NCBI GenBank assembly: GCA_963728655.1
Contig: CAVSLD010000002.1
Location: 496,001-560,000 of the forward strand
Direction of reading: 5' to 3'
DNA from: Iamia sp963728655
GTDB lineage: Bacteria > Actinomycetota > Acidimicrobiia > Acidimicrobiales > Iamiaceae
Length of the DNA stretch: 64,000 nt
Shown here piece by piece: positions 1-8,169 of the stretch. The notes under the pieces are model-generated. The model made no database searches. It was not told the origin of the DNA and saw only the letters and a program-made list of their open reading frames with translations. How positions within the stretch are numbered: the stretch's first letter is position 1; each line of letters opens with the position of its first letter. Position numbers and translations under genes: made by a program.

Positions 1-525
1 GACCAGTGTGGGACGGCGACCGCCGGGCGCCTCGGCCCCGTCGGCGTGGAAGAAGTAGCCCTCCAGCGCCGTGTCCTCGTAGGGCAGCGCCACCTTCTCC
101 ACGGACGGGCGGAAGTACGGGACGGCGTGGTCCCAGCAGTCCCGGTGCTGCTCCCAGAGGGCGGTGAACCGCTCGGGCCGGTCGGTGCCGGGGGCGTAGG
201 ACGAGGCCGACGCGTAGTACGTGGAGGCCCGCAGGTAGGCGCTGCGCGCGCTCTCGCCGTGGCCGGCGGCCTCGCTGGCCTCGGCCCGGGCCCGCACGCG
301 GTCCGCGAGGGCGGACAGCTGGCTGATCCAGGTCTCACCGTCACCGTCGGTCACGCCGTCGAGCGCCTCGAGCACCTCGCCCGCGTCGGACAGCCGGCGG
401 TAGGCCCAGCCGAGCAGCAGCAAGCGGTCGAACTCCATGCCCTCGTCGTCGAACACCCTGCGCACCGTCTGTCCTCCGTGGTCGTGGCGGGGCACCAGGC
501 CCCACCCGATCCCGTCGGCAGCCAT
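1..525 (-). CDS. alpha/beta hydrolase (FrsA/pseudooxynicotine hydrolase-like), N-terminal part
   Basis: The N-terminal 175 residues of a gene that runs off the left edge of the window. It starts at ATG 525 and reads without a stop to base 1. The visible part is a helical region followed by LEGYFFHADG and RRPTLV. This resembles the lid and first core strand of the 2,6-dihydropseudooxynicotine hydrolase/FrsA group of alpha/beta hydrolases, where an EGY(F/L) strand precedes the nucleophile half. The catalytic serine, acid and histidine would lie outside the window, so the substrate cannot be judged. The tRNA-Leu lies about 50 bases upstream. The family call rests on a short motif and overall helical character. 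Confidence 0.6.
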   Translation of the reverse strand, partial: MAADGIGWGLVPRHDHGGQTVRRVFDDEGMEFDRLLLLGWAYRRLSDAGEVLEALDGVTDGDGETWISQLSALADRVRARAEASEAAGHGESARSAYLRASTYYASASSYAPGTDRPERFTALWEQHRDCWDHAVPYFRPSVEKVALPYEDTALEGYFFHADGAEAPGGRRPTLV

Positions 526-578
526 CGCCCTGCACCCTGAGACAGGGGCCGCCAGGTAGCGTCCGGGCACCGTGACCG

Positions 579-664
579 GCCCGGGTGGCGGAACCGGTAG
601 ACGCAGAGGGCTTAAACCCCTCGGCTCCCCAGGGAGCGTGTGGGTTCGACTCCCACCCCGGGCA
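579..664 (+). tRNA. tRNA-Leu (anticodon TAA)
   Basis: The acceptor arms GCCCGGG (579-585) and CCCGGGC (657-663) pair perfectly, with A664 as discriminator. The anticodon stem GAGGG/CCCTC closes the loop CTTAAAC, giving anticodon TAA. A long variable arm lies between the anticodon stem and the T arm (GTTCGA loop), as expected for a class II tRNA of 86 bases. The 3' CCA is not encoded: the bases after the discriminator are CCG. No att-like repeat of its 3' end was noticed downstream. Confidence 0.95.
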
Positions 665-700
665 CCGCCCCTCCGCCCGCCGGCGGTCGGTGCCGGCTGG

Positions 701-2245
701 CTACCAGCGGTGGGTGTACTCCGAGGAGCGGTAGACCATGGCTGCCACCGAGGTGAGGGTCGTGCCCGAGAGCAGGCGGGGCGACCAGTGGGCGACGTCG
801 TCGGCCGAGGGCGGCCGCCGGAGCAGCAGGCCCCACACCTCGCCCACCTTGACCGGCTGGTGGCGCACCCAGCGGGCCTCGGCCGAGTCGGCGAAGTGGA
901 GCAGCACCGCGCCGCGGCTCATGCCCGCCTGCAGCTCGGCCACCCAGCGCTGGTTGGCGGCCGGCTGGGGCGTGCGCCCGAGGGTGCGCTCGACCACCAG
1001 GTCGACGAAGTCGGGATCGGGCAGGGTCACGCCGCCGCTGAACTCCCGCGACGCCACGATGGCCGAGGCCAACCCCTCGGGGGTGACCCGCCCGGTGCGC
1101 AGCTGCCAGGCCCGGTAGGGGTAGGCCTGGGCGCTGGGCATGGTCCCCAGACCGCCCAGGTAGAGCCGCAGCATGATCCCGACGCTGCGGTCGAGCTCGC
1201 GGGTGGAGAGGAGGTCGGCGATCATGGCCGGCCCGCCGGCGCCGGAGGTGCCCACCCGGCCCGACCACCAGCGCTCCTCGCCGTAGGTCGCGGGGCGGCC
1301 GAGCACGTCGGCCACGGACCGGTGCACGGCCCGGGCCGCGGAGGGGTGGGGTCCGCTGGTGGCGGCCGCCCAGTCGGCGGCCACGCCGGAGATGTGGTCG
1401 ACGGCGGCGATGCCCTGGGCCTCGGTGGCCCACCCGTCGGACAGGACGGTGAGGGCGTAGGCCCCCCGCCCGGGGCGCTCGACGACACCGGAGGTGCCGA
1501 TCCGCCACCGGCAGCACTGCGCCGGGTAGAAGCCGTTCTTGAGGGGCACCCGCCAGCTCCCGGGCACGCCCTCGGTGATGCCCCACCGCTGCGAGGGCGT
1601 GACGTCGAGCATGTAGGCGCGGGCCCGCATGCGCGAGGTGCCGGTGAAGGTGCCGCCCAGGCCCCAGATGAGGCGGCGCAGCACCAGGTTGCGGTCGTGG
1701 GCGGTGGTCTGGGTCACGCCCCACGGCGACGCCTGTGCGGTCTGGCCCAGGCCGAGCGTGCGGTCGAGGGCGCTCATGCCCGAGACGCCGCCGAGGGAGG
1801 TCCACAGGGCGTTGGCTGCCGGGTCGTTCGAGGTCCGGATCATGGGCACCACCCGGGAGTGCTCCCAGGCGGTGAGGCCCCGTCCCGCCCGCTGGGCCCG
1901 CAGGACGATGCCGGCGAGGATCTCGGCCTTCAGCACGCTGGCGGTGGTGAGGCGCAGGTCGGGCCGGTAGGTGTACTCGCAGCCGGTGACGCTGTCGTAG
2001 AGGGCGGCGGTGAACCGCTTCCCGGGCCACCGGACGGCGAGCTCGGCGGCGAACCCGGCCGAGAACGGATCCTCCGTGCAGGCGGCGCGCCCCTCGACCT
2101 GGGCGGCGGGGGACCCGCCCGGCCCGGTGCTGATGGCGGGCGGGGCCGGCGAGAGGGCCGAGGCCGCGCCGGAGGGGAGGGCGGCGGCGGCCAGGAGCAC
2201 CACCGCACCCACGATGGCGATGAGGGGGGGCAGCCAGCGCGGCAC
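701..2245 (-). CDS. secreted class A beta-lactamase-like serine hydrolase with DUF4214-type C-terminal region
   Basis: A 514-residue protein starting at GTG 2245. A hydrophobic signal segment covers residues 5-30 and ends in a Pro/Gly/Ala linker. The serine-hydrolase core shows the class A landmarks: SVLK with Ser103 and Lys106, SND inside RTSNDPAANAL, and KNG in place of the usual KTG/KSG. From about residue 300 to the end there are two or three helical repeats of DUF4214 type (RTLGRTPQPAANQRWV; LLLRRPPSADDVAHW; SSEYTHRW). DUF4214 is usually found on exported proteins and is of unknown role, so the tail may anchor or localise the enzyme at the cell surface. A drug-inactivating role is not implied; cell-wall or peptide hydrolysis is equally possible. 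Divergent from the luciferase-like gene across a strong hairpin. Confidence 0.75.
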   Translation of the reverse strand: MPRWLPPLIAIVGAVVLLAAAALPSGAASALSPAPPAISTGPGGSPAAQVEGRAACTEDPFSAGFAAELAVRWPGKRFTAALYDSVTGCEYTYRPDLRLTTASVLKAEILAGIVLRAQRAGRGLTAWEHSRVVPMIRTSNDPAANALWTSLGGVSGMSALDRTLGLGQTAQASPWGVTQTTAHDRNLVLRRLIWGLGGTFTGTSRMRARAYMLDVTPSQRWGITEGVPGSWRVPLKNGFYPAQCCRWRIGTSGVVERPGRGAYALTVLSDGWATEAQGIAAVDHISGVAADWAAATSGPHPSAARAVHRSVADVLGRPATYGEERWWSGRVGTSGAGGPAMIADLLSTRELDRSVGIMLRLYLGGLGTMPSAQAYPYRAWQLRTGRVTPEGLASAIVASREFSGGVTLPDPDFVDLVVERTLGRTPQPAANQRWVAELQAGMSRGAVLLHFADSAEARWVRHQPVKVGEVWGLLLRRPPSADDVAHWSPRLLSGTTLTSVAAMVYRSSEYTHRW

Positions 2246-2267
2246 GGGTCCAGACGGTAGTGGTGAC

Positions 2268-2303
2268 CGACCGACAGACCGTCCGGGGACGGTCTGTCGG
2301 TCG
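2268..2303. repeat. 15-bp perfect inverted repeat between divergent genes
   Basis: Arms CGACCGACAGACCGT (2268-2282) and ACGGTCTGTCGGTCG (2289-2303) are perfectly complementary around a CCGGGG centre, whose outer C and G also pair. The element sits between the divergent starts at 2245 (-) and 2354 (+). It could therefore be an operator shared by both genes, or a REP-like palindrome that landed in the gap. It lacks the T-run of an intrinsic terminator. Confidence 0.8.
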
Positions 2304-2353
2304 CGGCCGGTCCCCGTCGGCGCGACCGGAGGCGGGCGGGCACACTGCCGGGC

Positions 2354-3247
2354 ATGGACATCGCCCTCTTCGGATCCGCCCCCACCGTCGATCGTCTGCG
2401 CGACGACGTCGCCGCCGCCCGCGACGAGGGGTTCTCCTCGTACTGGACCCCACAGATCTTCGACCTCGACGCCCTGACCGCCCTGGCCGTGGTCAGCCGG
2501 GACGTGCCCGACATCCGACTCGGCACCGCGGTCGTGCCCACCTTCCCCCGCCACCCGATGGCCTTGGCCCAGCAGGCCCTCACCGTGAGCCAGGTGAGCG
2601 GTGGCCGCCTCGATCTCGGCATCGGCCTGTCCCACAAGCCGGTCGTGGAGGGCATGTGGGGCCTGTCGTTCGACCGACCCGTGCGCCACATGCGCGACTA
2701 CCTCGACGTGCTCTGCCCCCTGCTGCGGGGTGAGCAGGTGTCCCACACCGGCGAGCTGGTCACCGGCCGGGGCGCGCTGGGGGTGAAGGCCGAGGCGCCG
2801 CCGGTGTACGTGGCCGCCCTCGGGTCACAGATGCTGAAGGTGGCCGGCCGCTTGGCCGACGGCACCATCACCTGGATGACCGGCCCGGTCACCGTCGGCG
2901 AGCTCACCGCCCCCACCATCAAGGAGGCTGCGGCGGAGGCGGGCCGGCCCGAGCCCCGTGTGATCAGCGCGGTGCCGGTGTGCCTCACCGACGACGTCGA
3001 CACCGCCCGTGCTCGCACGGCCGAGGAGCTGGTGGTCTACGGCCAGCTGCCGTCGTACCGGGCCATGCTCGACAACGAGGGCATGGGTGGCCCCGAGGAC
3101 CTGGCCCTGATCGGCGACCGCGACCACATCGAGGCCGGCCTCCGCCGCTTCCTCGACGCCGGGGCCACGACCGTGGTGGCCAACCCCGTGGGCACCCGCG
3201 ACGAGCGCACCGCCACCCGCGCCGCGGTGGCCGAGATGCTCGGCTGA
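2354..3247 (+). CDS. LLM-class (luciferase-like) flavin/F420-dependent oxidoreductase
   Basis: A 297-residue TIM-barrel protein of the bacterial luciferase family. It shows the N-terminal strand MDIALFGSAP, the ARDEGFSSYWTPQ helix, the RLGTAVVPTFPRHPMALAQQALTV segment (read here as two short runs, RLGTAVVPTF and ALAQQALTV) and GGRLDLGIGLSHKPVVE, all typical of F420-dependent members. These enzymes use F420 or FMN for hydride transfer or oxygenation of small molecules; the substrate is not predictable here. The start is ATG 2354. The hexamer CACACT ends 7 bases before it, which fits a leaderless transcript. The gene ends just before a tandem intergenic repeat, and the next gene (P450) is convergent. 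Confidence 0.85.
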   Translation: MDIALFGSAPTVDRLRDDVAAARDEGFSSYWTPQIFDLDALTALAVVSRDVPDIRLGTAVVPTFPRHPMALAQQALTVSQVSGGRLDLGIGLSHKPVVEGMWGLSFDRPVRHMRDYLDVLCPLLRGEQVSHTGELVTGRGALGVKAEAPPVYVAALGSQMLKVAGRLADGTITWMTGPVTVGELTAPTIKEAAAEAGRPEPRVISAVPVCLTDDVDTARARTAEELVVYGQLPSYRAMLDNEGMGGPEDLALIGDRDHIEAGLRRFLDAGATTVVANPVGTRDERTATRAAVAEMLG

Positions 3248-3272
3248 GTCCCACCCGCCCCACGCGGCCCGA

Positions 3273-3410
3273 CGAACCGGTGTCGATCCTGGTCGTCCTG
3301 GCGACCGGATCCCGCGCCGGTTCGGGTCTCTCGGCGAACCGGTGCCGATCCTGGTCGTCCTGGCGACCGGATCCCGCGCCGGTTCGGGTCTCTCGGCGAA
3401 CCGGTGTCGA
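3273..3410. repeat. 62-bp tandem intergenic repeat, two copies plus partial third (family A)
   Basis: Units begin CGAACCGGTG at 3273, 3335 and 3397, an exact 62-bp period. The first two copies are almost identical. Each unit is an imperfect dyad: GAACCGG near its start is inverted as CCGGTTC about 50 bases later, followed by a spacer of about 12 bases. It lies between two convergent genes. Related dyads occur at 4736, 42624 and 43729 in this window. Confidence 0.85.
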
Positions 3411-3429
3411 GCGGAGCGAGCGCCGTGGG

Positions 3430-4692
<1,263 letters not shown>

Positions 4693-4699
4693 GGCGACG

Positions 4700-4705
4700 A
4701 GCGTA
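4700..4705 (-). promoter_or_regulatory. -10 element for the P450, leaderless spacing
   Basis: TACGCT on the minus strand ends 7 bases before GTG 4692. A transcript starting the usual 6-7 bases downstream of the -10 would begin at the start codon. No convincing -35 is seen. Confidence 0.5.
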
Positions 4706-4735
4706 GGGCCCTCGAGGGTTGGTGCCGGCGGTCCC

Positions 4736-4785
4736 GGACCGGTGTCGACGGTGGTCGTCCCGGCGACCGATCCCGACACCGGTCC
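4736..4785. repeat. 50-bp dyad repeat (family A)
   Basis: A perfect 12-bp arm pair, GGACCGGTGTCG (4736-4747) and CGACACCGGTCC (4774-4785), encloses about 26 bases related to the family A dyads at 3273, 42624 and 43729. It lies upstream of the P450 gene and downstream of the SRPBCC gene. Confidence 0.8.
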
Positions 4786-4850
4786 GAGGGGATCGGCGTC
4801 GGTCCGAGGGGATCGGCGTCAGCCCGAGGGGAAGGGCCTCAGCTCGAGGC
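4781..4850. repeat. 20-bp tandem direct repeat running into a gene end
   Basis: GGTCCGAGGGGATCGGCGTC occurs at 4781-4800 and again, identical, at 4801-4820. A degenerate third copy (4821-4840) and a partial fourth (4841-4850) follow. The last copies cover the stop codon and final codons of the SRPBCC gene, so the repeat appears to have shaped that protein's C-terminus. Confidence 0.8.
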
Positions 4851-5345
4851 GCCCGGGCGGCCGGCACCGGGGGCGGCGGTGCGGGCCAGGATGCCGAGGG
4901 TGGCGAGCAGGCCGGTCTCCTGGATGACGGGGAAGACCGCGTCCACCATGGCGTCGTAGTCGGGGTGGGTGTCGGACCAGTCGTAGTAGGTGGTGACGAG
5001 GGTGCCGCCCTCGACGGGCTCGAGCCGGTAGCCGTAGACGTGGCCGATGGGCGGGTCGAAGCCGCCCTCGATGCCCCACTCGACGTGGGCGTCCTGCTCG
5101 TACGCGGAGAACACCACCTCGACCTGGTACTCGCCCAGGTCGAAGTCGCGCAGCGAGTCGCGGTCCATGTGCATGGTGAAGCGGTCGCCCACCGCCGTGG
5201 CGGGCTCGCCCTCGGCCCACATGAGCATGCCCGAGGCGTCGATGGCGACGTGGCCGTCGGGACTGGTGAGGATCTCGAAGATGGCGGCCGGCTCGGCCGC
5301 GATGGGCCGTTGCACCTCGATGCGCTTGTCGGACGGCTCGGTCAC
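4839..5345 (-). CDS. SRPBCC-family (polyketide cyclase/START-like) protein
   Basis: A 168-residue single-domain protein. The N-terminal strand IEVQRPIAAEPAAIFEILTS and the following SPDGHVAIDASG are the typical opening of the SRPBCC helix-grip fold (shown as one run of 20). Later strands include GYRLEPVEGGTLVTTYYDWS. The fold binds hydrophobic ligands in a deep pocket and also serves enzymes and chaperones, so no substrate can be named. The start is GTG 5345, preceded by GGAG (in GCAGGAGCATCGCC). The final residues PGAGRPGASS are encoded by the 20-bp tandem repeat and are probably not structural. Confidence 0.8.
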   Translation of the reverse strand: MTEPSDKRIEVQRPIAAEPAAIFEILTSPDGHVAIDASGMLMWAEGEPATAVGDRFTMHMDRDSLRDFDLGEYQVEVVFSAYEQDAHVEWGIEGGFDPPIGHVYGYRLEPVEGGTLVTTYYDWSDTHPDYDAMVDAVFPVIQETGLLATLGILARTAAPGAGRPGASS

Positions 5346-5534
5346 GGCGATGCTCCTGCGGGGTCGGGTCCGTGCATGGTGGCCGACGCGGGCGCGCGCT
5401 GCCGACCGCACCCGTCGGGGAGGGGCTGGGCGATCCCCGGACCGGGAACCGTCACCGTCGCCTCCGGCGCCGTCCCGGGCACCGGTGGCCCGGACGCGCC
5501 GGCACACCTGCACCGAGGACCGTCCGCGGGGCGG

Positions 5535-6326
5535 TCAGGTGGCCGAGCGGCCCTTCTTCCAGTAGCCGCGCACGGTGGCGTCGGACCGGGCCAGGCCGCG
5601 GTCCTCGAACAGGTGGGTCCTGATGGCCTGGACCGACGCGGCCTCGCCCGCGACCCAGATGGCGTCGGGGAGCTCGGACAGGGCGCGCACCGCAGCCACC
5701 AGGGTGTCGCCCGGCTCGGCGCCGTCGGGGAGCTCGTGCCAGGTGGTCCGGGCCGCCGGGTGCGGCGGCAGGGTCGTCCGGGCCTCGGGATCGGCCACCT
5801 CGACGTGGACCGCGACCGTCGTCGCCGGGTCGATGACCTCCAGCAGCTGGCCGATGGCGGGCAGCGCCGTCTCGTCCCCCACCAGCAGGTAGGACGCCGC
5901 ATCGGCGTCGACCTGGTAGCCCCGCCCCGGACCCGAGATCGCCACCTCGTCGCCGGGCCCGGCCGCGTCGGCCCACCGCGCCGCGGCACCGTCGCCGTGG
6001 CGGACCACGTCGAGGCTGAGCTCCCCGGCGTCGGGGTCGTGGTGGCGGGGGGTGAAGGTCCGGATGGGGGCCCGACGGCCGTCGGGGAGCTCGAACTGGT
6101 TGCCCGTCCAGGTCGGCATGACGAGCGCAGCCTCGCCCTCGGGAGGGATGAGGAGGCGGACGCTGGCCGCGGGCAGGTCGAGGGCGAACCCCTCCAGCTC
6201 GGGTCCGCCCAGGACGAACCGCCGCAGGCGGGGCGTGAGGTCCTCCACCCGGCGCACGGTGAGGCGGCGGAACGCAGGCGGTTCCCGACGGGTGGGCCGG
6301 CGGGGGGCGTCGGCGGAGGGGCTCAC
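5535..6326 (-). CDS. siderophore-interacting protein (FAD-binding ferric-siderophore reductase family)
   Basis: A 263-residue protein with the two-part SIP fold. The N-terminal beta-barrel carries the flavin motif around RRAPIRTFTPRHHD (R-x-[YF]-[TS] type). The C-terminal NAD(P)H-binding-like domain contains YLLVGDETALPAIGQLLE and ends in RGYWKKGRS, a signature of this family (GYWR/KxG). Such proteins reduce ferric siderophores in the cytoplasm to free the iron. No siderophore transporter or synthetase lies nearby. GTG 6326 is preferred to the in-frame GTG at 6335 because CACAGT (6334-6339) ends 7 bases before it, and GGAGG lies between. Confidence 0.88.
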   Translation of the reverse strand: MSPSADAPRRPTRREPPAFRRLTVRRVEDLTPRLRRFVLGGPELEGFALDLPAASVRLLIPPEGEAALVMPTWTGNQFELPDGRRAPIRTFTPRHHDPDAGELSLDVVRHGDGAAARWADAAGPGDEVAISGPGRGYQVDADAASYLLVGDETALPAIGQLLEVIDPATTVAVHVEVADPEARTTLPPHPAARTTWHELPDGAEPGDTLVAAVRALSELPDAIWVAGEAASVQAIRTHLFEDRGLARSDATVRGYWKKGRSAT

Positions 6327-6409
6327 GCCTCCCACTGTGGCAGCCGCGACCCGCCCGCCCGCCCCGCCGCCCGTGGAGGCACCCCGGTCGCGTGGCGGGT
6401 CCGCGACCC

Positions 6410-8032
6410 TCAGCCGCCGTCGGAGGCGTGCCTCGCACTGGTGGCCCCGCCCCGGCGCTTGGCCTCGTAGGTGGCCTCGTCGGCCCGGGCCAGCAGGCTC
6501 TCGACCGTGTCGTCGGCGCGGGCCGCGGTGAGCCCGATGCTGGCCGAGAGGGCGGGCGCGCCGTCGGGCATGGCCACGAGGGGGGCGGCGACCACGCCCA
6601 GGAGCCTCCGGGCCAGGCTCCGCCCGTCGTCGCCGTCGGGGGCGGGGTCCACCACGGCGACGAACTCGTCGCCTCCGAGGCGGCCCACCGTGTCGCCCCG
6701 TCGGCAGGCGGCCGAGAGGCGGCCGGCCAGCTCCTGGAGCACCAGGTCGCCCCGTGGGTGGCCGTAGGTGTCGTTGACCGGCTTGAACCCGTCGAGGTCC
6801 ATGAGCAGCACGGCGGCGGGAGCGCCCCCGTCGGCCACCCGGTCGATGGCGACCCGCAGGTGCTCCTCCAGGAGGGCCCGGTTGGGCAGGCCGGTCAGGT
6901 GGTCGTGGGTGGCCTGGTGGGTGAGCTCGGCCTCGCGCACCCGCATGTCCTCGGCGGCGCGCTTGGCCGCCGTGATGTCGAGGATCTGGGACACGAAGTG
7001 CTCCACCTCACCGGTGGGGGCCCGCACCGCGGCGACGCGGAGGTCCACCCAGATGGTGCCCCCGTCGCGGTGCAGGTAGCGCTTCTCCATCCGGTAGGTG
7101 TCGCGCTCGCCCCGCAGGGCCTCGGCCACCAGGGCCTCGTCGGCGGCCAGGTCCTCCGGGTAGGTGATCTCGGCGAAGGACCGTCCGACCAGGTCCGAGG
7201 AGCGGTACCCGGTGATGGTCGTCCACGCCGCGTTGACCTCGACGAAGGTGCCGTCGGTGTCGACCAGGGCGATGCCCGCCGGGGTGTGGTCGAAGGTGGC
7301 CCGGAACGTCTGCTCGGAGCGGGCCCGGGCCGCCACCGCCTCCACCTCGCCGGTGATGTCGTCGATCGACACGACCACGTCGCGCCCGGGTCCGTCGATC
7401 CGCCGCCCCGTCAGGCGCAGGGCCGCACCGTCGTGGAACACCGATCGCTGGGCGTCGCCGTCGGCGCGGGCGGTGGCCACCACCTGGTCCAGGCCGGGCA
7501 GGGCGCCGAGCGCCACCGCCCCGTCGGGGCCCGCCCCCACCCGCGCCCGGAAGAGGGCGTTGGCGAAGGGCACCTCGTCCTGGGCCGAGACGACGGCGAG
7601 GCCGAGGGGGCTGGCCTCGGCGAGGGAGAAGTCCGCCGTCGCCGCGTCGGACCGGGGGGCGTGGCGCTGGTCGTGCACCGAGGCCACCACCAGCACGCCC
7701 TCGACACCGGGGTGCTCCCGCAGGTCGTAGCCCCGGACCTCGGCCTCGTAGACGAGCGTGGGGTCGGTGCCGTCGAAGGTGCGGCACCGGACCGTGACCT
7801 CGTCCTCGTCGGTGGTGAGCAGGCGGGCCAGCGCGTCGAGCACCCGGGGCAGGTCCTCGGGGTGCATCCGCTCCACCACGTTGAGGCCGACGACGTCCTC
7901 CGCCCCGGCGTCCGGGCGCCGGGTCTCGCTCCGGCGCTGCCAGACGATGGTGCCCTCCTCGTCGAGCACCAGCGCGAGGTCGACCGTCACCTCCGCGATC
8001 GCCGCCAGCACGCCCTCGTCGGTCGCCCCCAC
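6410..8032 (-). CDS. PAS-domain diguanylate cyclase (GGDEF)
   Basis: A 540-residue cytoplasmic signalling protein. A PAS-like domain (about residues 5-125), a second PAS-like region (about 145-240) and a well-conserved PAS/PAC (about 250-370, FDHTPAGIALVDTDG to QILDITAAKR) precede a GGDEF domain starting at THDHLTGLPNRALLEEHL. The active-site GGDEF is intact (about 453-457), and RRGD five residues upstream forms the inhibitory I-site. It should therefore make c-di-GMP with product feedback, under control of whatever the PAS domains sense. No transmembrane segment is seen. The start GTG 8032 is set by TACGGT (8040-8045) ending 7 bases upstream. It is divergent from asparagine synthetase. Confidence 0.9.
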   Translation of the reverse strand: MGATDEGVLAAIAEVTVDLALVLDEEGTIVWQRRSETRRPDAGAEDVVGLNVVERMHPEDLPRVLDALARLLTTDEDEVTVRCRTFDGTDPTLVYEAEVRGYDLREHPGVEGVLVVASVHDQRHAPRSDAATADFSLAEASPLGLAVVSAQDEVPFANALFRARVGAGPDGAVALGALPGLDQVVATARADGDAQRSVFHDGAALRLTGRRIDGPGRDVVVSIDDITGEVEAVAARARSEQTFRATFDHTPAGIALVDTDGTFVEVNAAWTTITGYRSSDLVGRSFAEITYPEDLAADEALVAEALRGERDTYRMEKRYLHRDGGTIWVDLRVAAVRAPTGEVEHFVSQILDITAAKRAAEDMRVREAELTHQATHDHLTGLPNRALLEEHLRVAIDRVADGGAPAAVLLMDLDGFKPVNDTYGHPRGDLVLQELAGRLSAACRRGDTVGRLGGDEFVAVVDPAPDGDDGRSLARRLLGVVAAPLVAMPDGAPALSASIGLTAARADDTVESLLARADEATYEAKRRGGATSARHASDGG

Positions 8033-8039
8033 GGGCCCG

Positions 8040-8045
8040 ACCGTA
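8040..8045 (-). promoter_or_regulatory. -10 element for the PAS-GGDEF gene, leaderless spacing
   Basis: TACGGT on the minus strand ends 7 bases before GTG 8032. Confidence 0.5.
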
Positions 8046-8156
8046 CCCGCGCGTGCGGACCGCGGGCGTCGCGCCACCCTCTGCCGTGGACGGCGGGCGG
8101 GGGCCGGTCGGAGCCGCCGGGAGGACGAGATCGGGGGCACCGCCCCCGGAGCGCCC

Positions 8157-8162
8157 TACCCT
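8157..8162 (+). promoter_or_regulatory. -10 element for asparagine synthetase, leaderless spacing
   Basis: TACCCT ends 7 bases before ATG 8170. No Shine-Dalgarno sequence lies between them. Confidence 0.5.
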
Positions 8163-8169
8163 CGACCGG

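Noticed and set aside
579..664. Integration site at tRNA-Leu
   Set aside because: No integrase gene and no direct repeat of the tRNA 3' end seen in the window.
701..2245. Beta-lactam resistance gene
   Set aside because: Motifs fit the fold, but the third motif is atypical, the protein is surface-modular, and there is no resistance context.
572..2453. Very long open frames on both strands overlapping the beta-lactamase-like gene
   Set aside because: They are dominated by Arg, Gly, Pro and Ala with no domain features. At this GC content opposite-strand frames stay open by chance, and the minus frame ending at 701 has the signal peptide and catalytic motifs.
3273..3410. Possible CRISPR array (regular repeat spacing)
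   Set aside because: Only two to three units, the whole unit is repeated rather than unique spacers separating a repeat, and there are no cas genes.
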